Shown: positions 63,361 through 64,000 of the stretch, one piece after another | Layout: every line of letters starts with the position of its first letter | Numbering within the stretch: the first letter of the stretch is position 1 | NCBI GenBank assembly: GCA_029202385.1 | Contig: CP119314.1 | Span: forward strand, 994,501 to 1,058,500 | Reading direction: 5' to 3' | Source of the DNA: Candidatus Sphingomonas phytovorans | Lineage (GTDB): Bacteria > Pseudomonadota > Alphaproteobacteria > Sphingomonadales > Sphingomonadaceae | Length of the DNA stretch: 64,000 bases | The notes under the pieces: model-generated | What the model saw: only the letters and a program-made list of their open reading frames with translations | Told to the model about the DNA's origin: nothing | Databases searched by the model: none | Made by a program: the position numbers and the translations under genes

Positions 63361-63921
63361 ATGCACAGCGACACAGATCTGGAAACCATTCTGCTGGGGC
63401 CGGTTCTCGCTGACCGTGCCTGCGGCGATTGCGTGGCGTGCTGCACGGTCCTCACGGTGGATACGCCCGACTTCAGGAAGCCGGCTGGAACGCCTTGCGG
63501 TCACCTCACTTCGCATGGGTGCGGCATTCATTCGGTGCGGCCCCATATCTGCCGAACATGGTTCTGCGCCTGGCGAAGGGTCGCGGACATGCCCGACGAA
63601 GCCCGGCCGGACCGGTCAGGCCTTCTGGTGTCGCTCAATTTCGAGCACGAGCCGCGCAACTGCTTCGAAGGTGTTTCGATCAACGTCCGCGCGCTCGCCG
63701 GCAGTGACGCGATCGACAATGGCATGGCGGCAACCGTCCTCGACAGCCTGTGCGATCAACTGATCCCCGTGTGGTTCAGCGACGGGACGAAGAAGATGCT
63801 GATGCACCCCGAGGACGAGGTCGCCCGCCTCGTCCTGTCGGGAGAAGCTGCCCCTGCGCATCTGCAGGATGAAGTGGGTGCATGGCGCGAGCGCTACGGT
63901 GTGTTCGCGGCAAACGGCTAG
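63361..63921 (+). CDS. YkgJ-like cysteine-rich (Fe/Zn-chelating) protein
   Basis: 186 residues from ATG 63361. The Cys motif CGDCVACC (near residue 21), then CGHLTSHGCGIHSVRPHICRTWFC, fits the YkgJ-type metal-binding domain. The rest is an acidic, soluble region with no motif. A weak ribosome site makes the start uncertain; a longer frame begins upstream at 63154. Function unknown. Confidence 0.82.
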   Translation: MHSDTDLETILLGPVLADRACGDCVACCTVLTVDTPDFRKPAGTPCGHLTSHGCGIHSVRPHICRTWFCAWRRVADMPDEARPDRSGLLVSLNFEHEPRNCFEGVSINVRALAGSDAIDNGMAATVLDSLCDQLIPVWFSDGTKKMLMHPEDEVARLVLSGEAAPAHLQDEVGAWRERYGVFAANG

Positions 63922-64000
63922 GTCGGATCGAGATTCACCTTGGCAGGGTTGCAGGAAAGAGAAAGGGTCGCGCAGAGGCGCGGAGGACGCTGAAAAGCTC

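Noticed and set aside
63957..64000. GC-rich purine repeat at the window end
   Set aside because: Resembles an intergenic dispersed repeat, but it is cut by the window edge, so no element can be defined.

Overview
The window is high-GC DNA that reads as the chromosome of a Sphingomonas-like alphaproteobacterium (order Sphingomonadales). This rests on the codon use, the TonB-dependent receptor, the Flp-type pilins, the gene orders aroK-aroB, radA-cvpA and xerD-accA, and an 18-bp-arm intergenic inverted repeat. No rRNA is present. One tRNA gene, tRNA-Thr(TGT), was found. No CRISPR array, prophage or intact insertion sequence was seen.

Layout. (1) 70-3792, minus: a TonB-dependent receptor followed by a secreted calcineurin-like phosphoesterase, probably one uptake/processing operon. 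(2) 4436-23851, plus: a type I secretion island. It encodes an HlyB-like ABC exporter with a degenerate C39 domain, an HlyD-like adaptor, an HlyC-like lysine acyltransferase, a Sel1-repeat periplasmic protein, an unknown lipoprotein, an unknown 114-residue protein and a 4501-residue RTX protein. That protein has two glycine-rich hydrophobic blocks near its N-terminus and about 3000 residues of calcium-binding repeats. (3) 23939-25983: a PAP2-type membrane phosphatase and a 1-kb gap holding a decayed IS66-type tnpA relic, ending at tRNA-Thr. (4) 26078-36910: housekeeping and small operons, including an RNase H-fold protein, a YjbR-like protein, RarA, a PadR regulator with a DUF2218 protein, a glycosyltransferase, a GST, RadA, and the overlapping run cvpA - NifU-like - KefB/C-like antiporter - dgkA, followed closely by a DUF423 gene. 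(5) 37197-44454: a secreted alpha/beta hydrolase with a TetR regulator, aroB/aroK, a small membrane protein, an Ala/Pro-rich exported protein, xerD and accA. (6) 44667-50742: two Flp pilins, MutT, a PhzF/DMT-transporter pair opposed by a MocR-type regulator, and an SDR/membrane-protein pair opposed by a TetR regulator. (7) 50743-57439: an AT-rich leader, an 1832-residue trimeric autotransporter adhesin built from about 345-residue repeats, and a small unknown gene. (8) 57630-63136: a tripartite AaeXAB-like efflux operon with its own outer-membrane factor, opposed by an AraC regulator, then a cysteine-rich YkgJ-like protein.

The most distinctive system is the type I island. An HlyC-type acyltransferase is the hallmark of pore-forming RTX cytolysins, yet here it sits with a very long adhesin-like RTX protein, three uncharacterised accessory genes and no local TolC. 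The island carries two neighbouring palindromes at its 5' end and internal repeat duplications identical at the DNA level. The nearby hybrid of AT-rich DNA, an IS relic and a tRNA suggests horizontal acquisition, but attachment repeats were not found. The second large surface protein, the trimeric autotransporter, also has recently homogenised repeats and a hairpin that covers its ribosome binding site.
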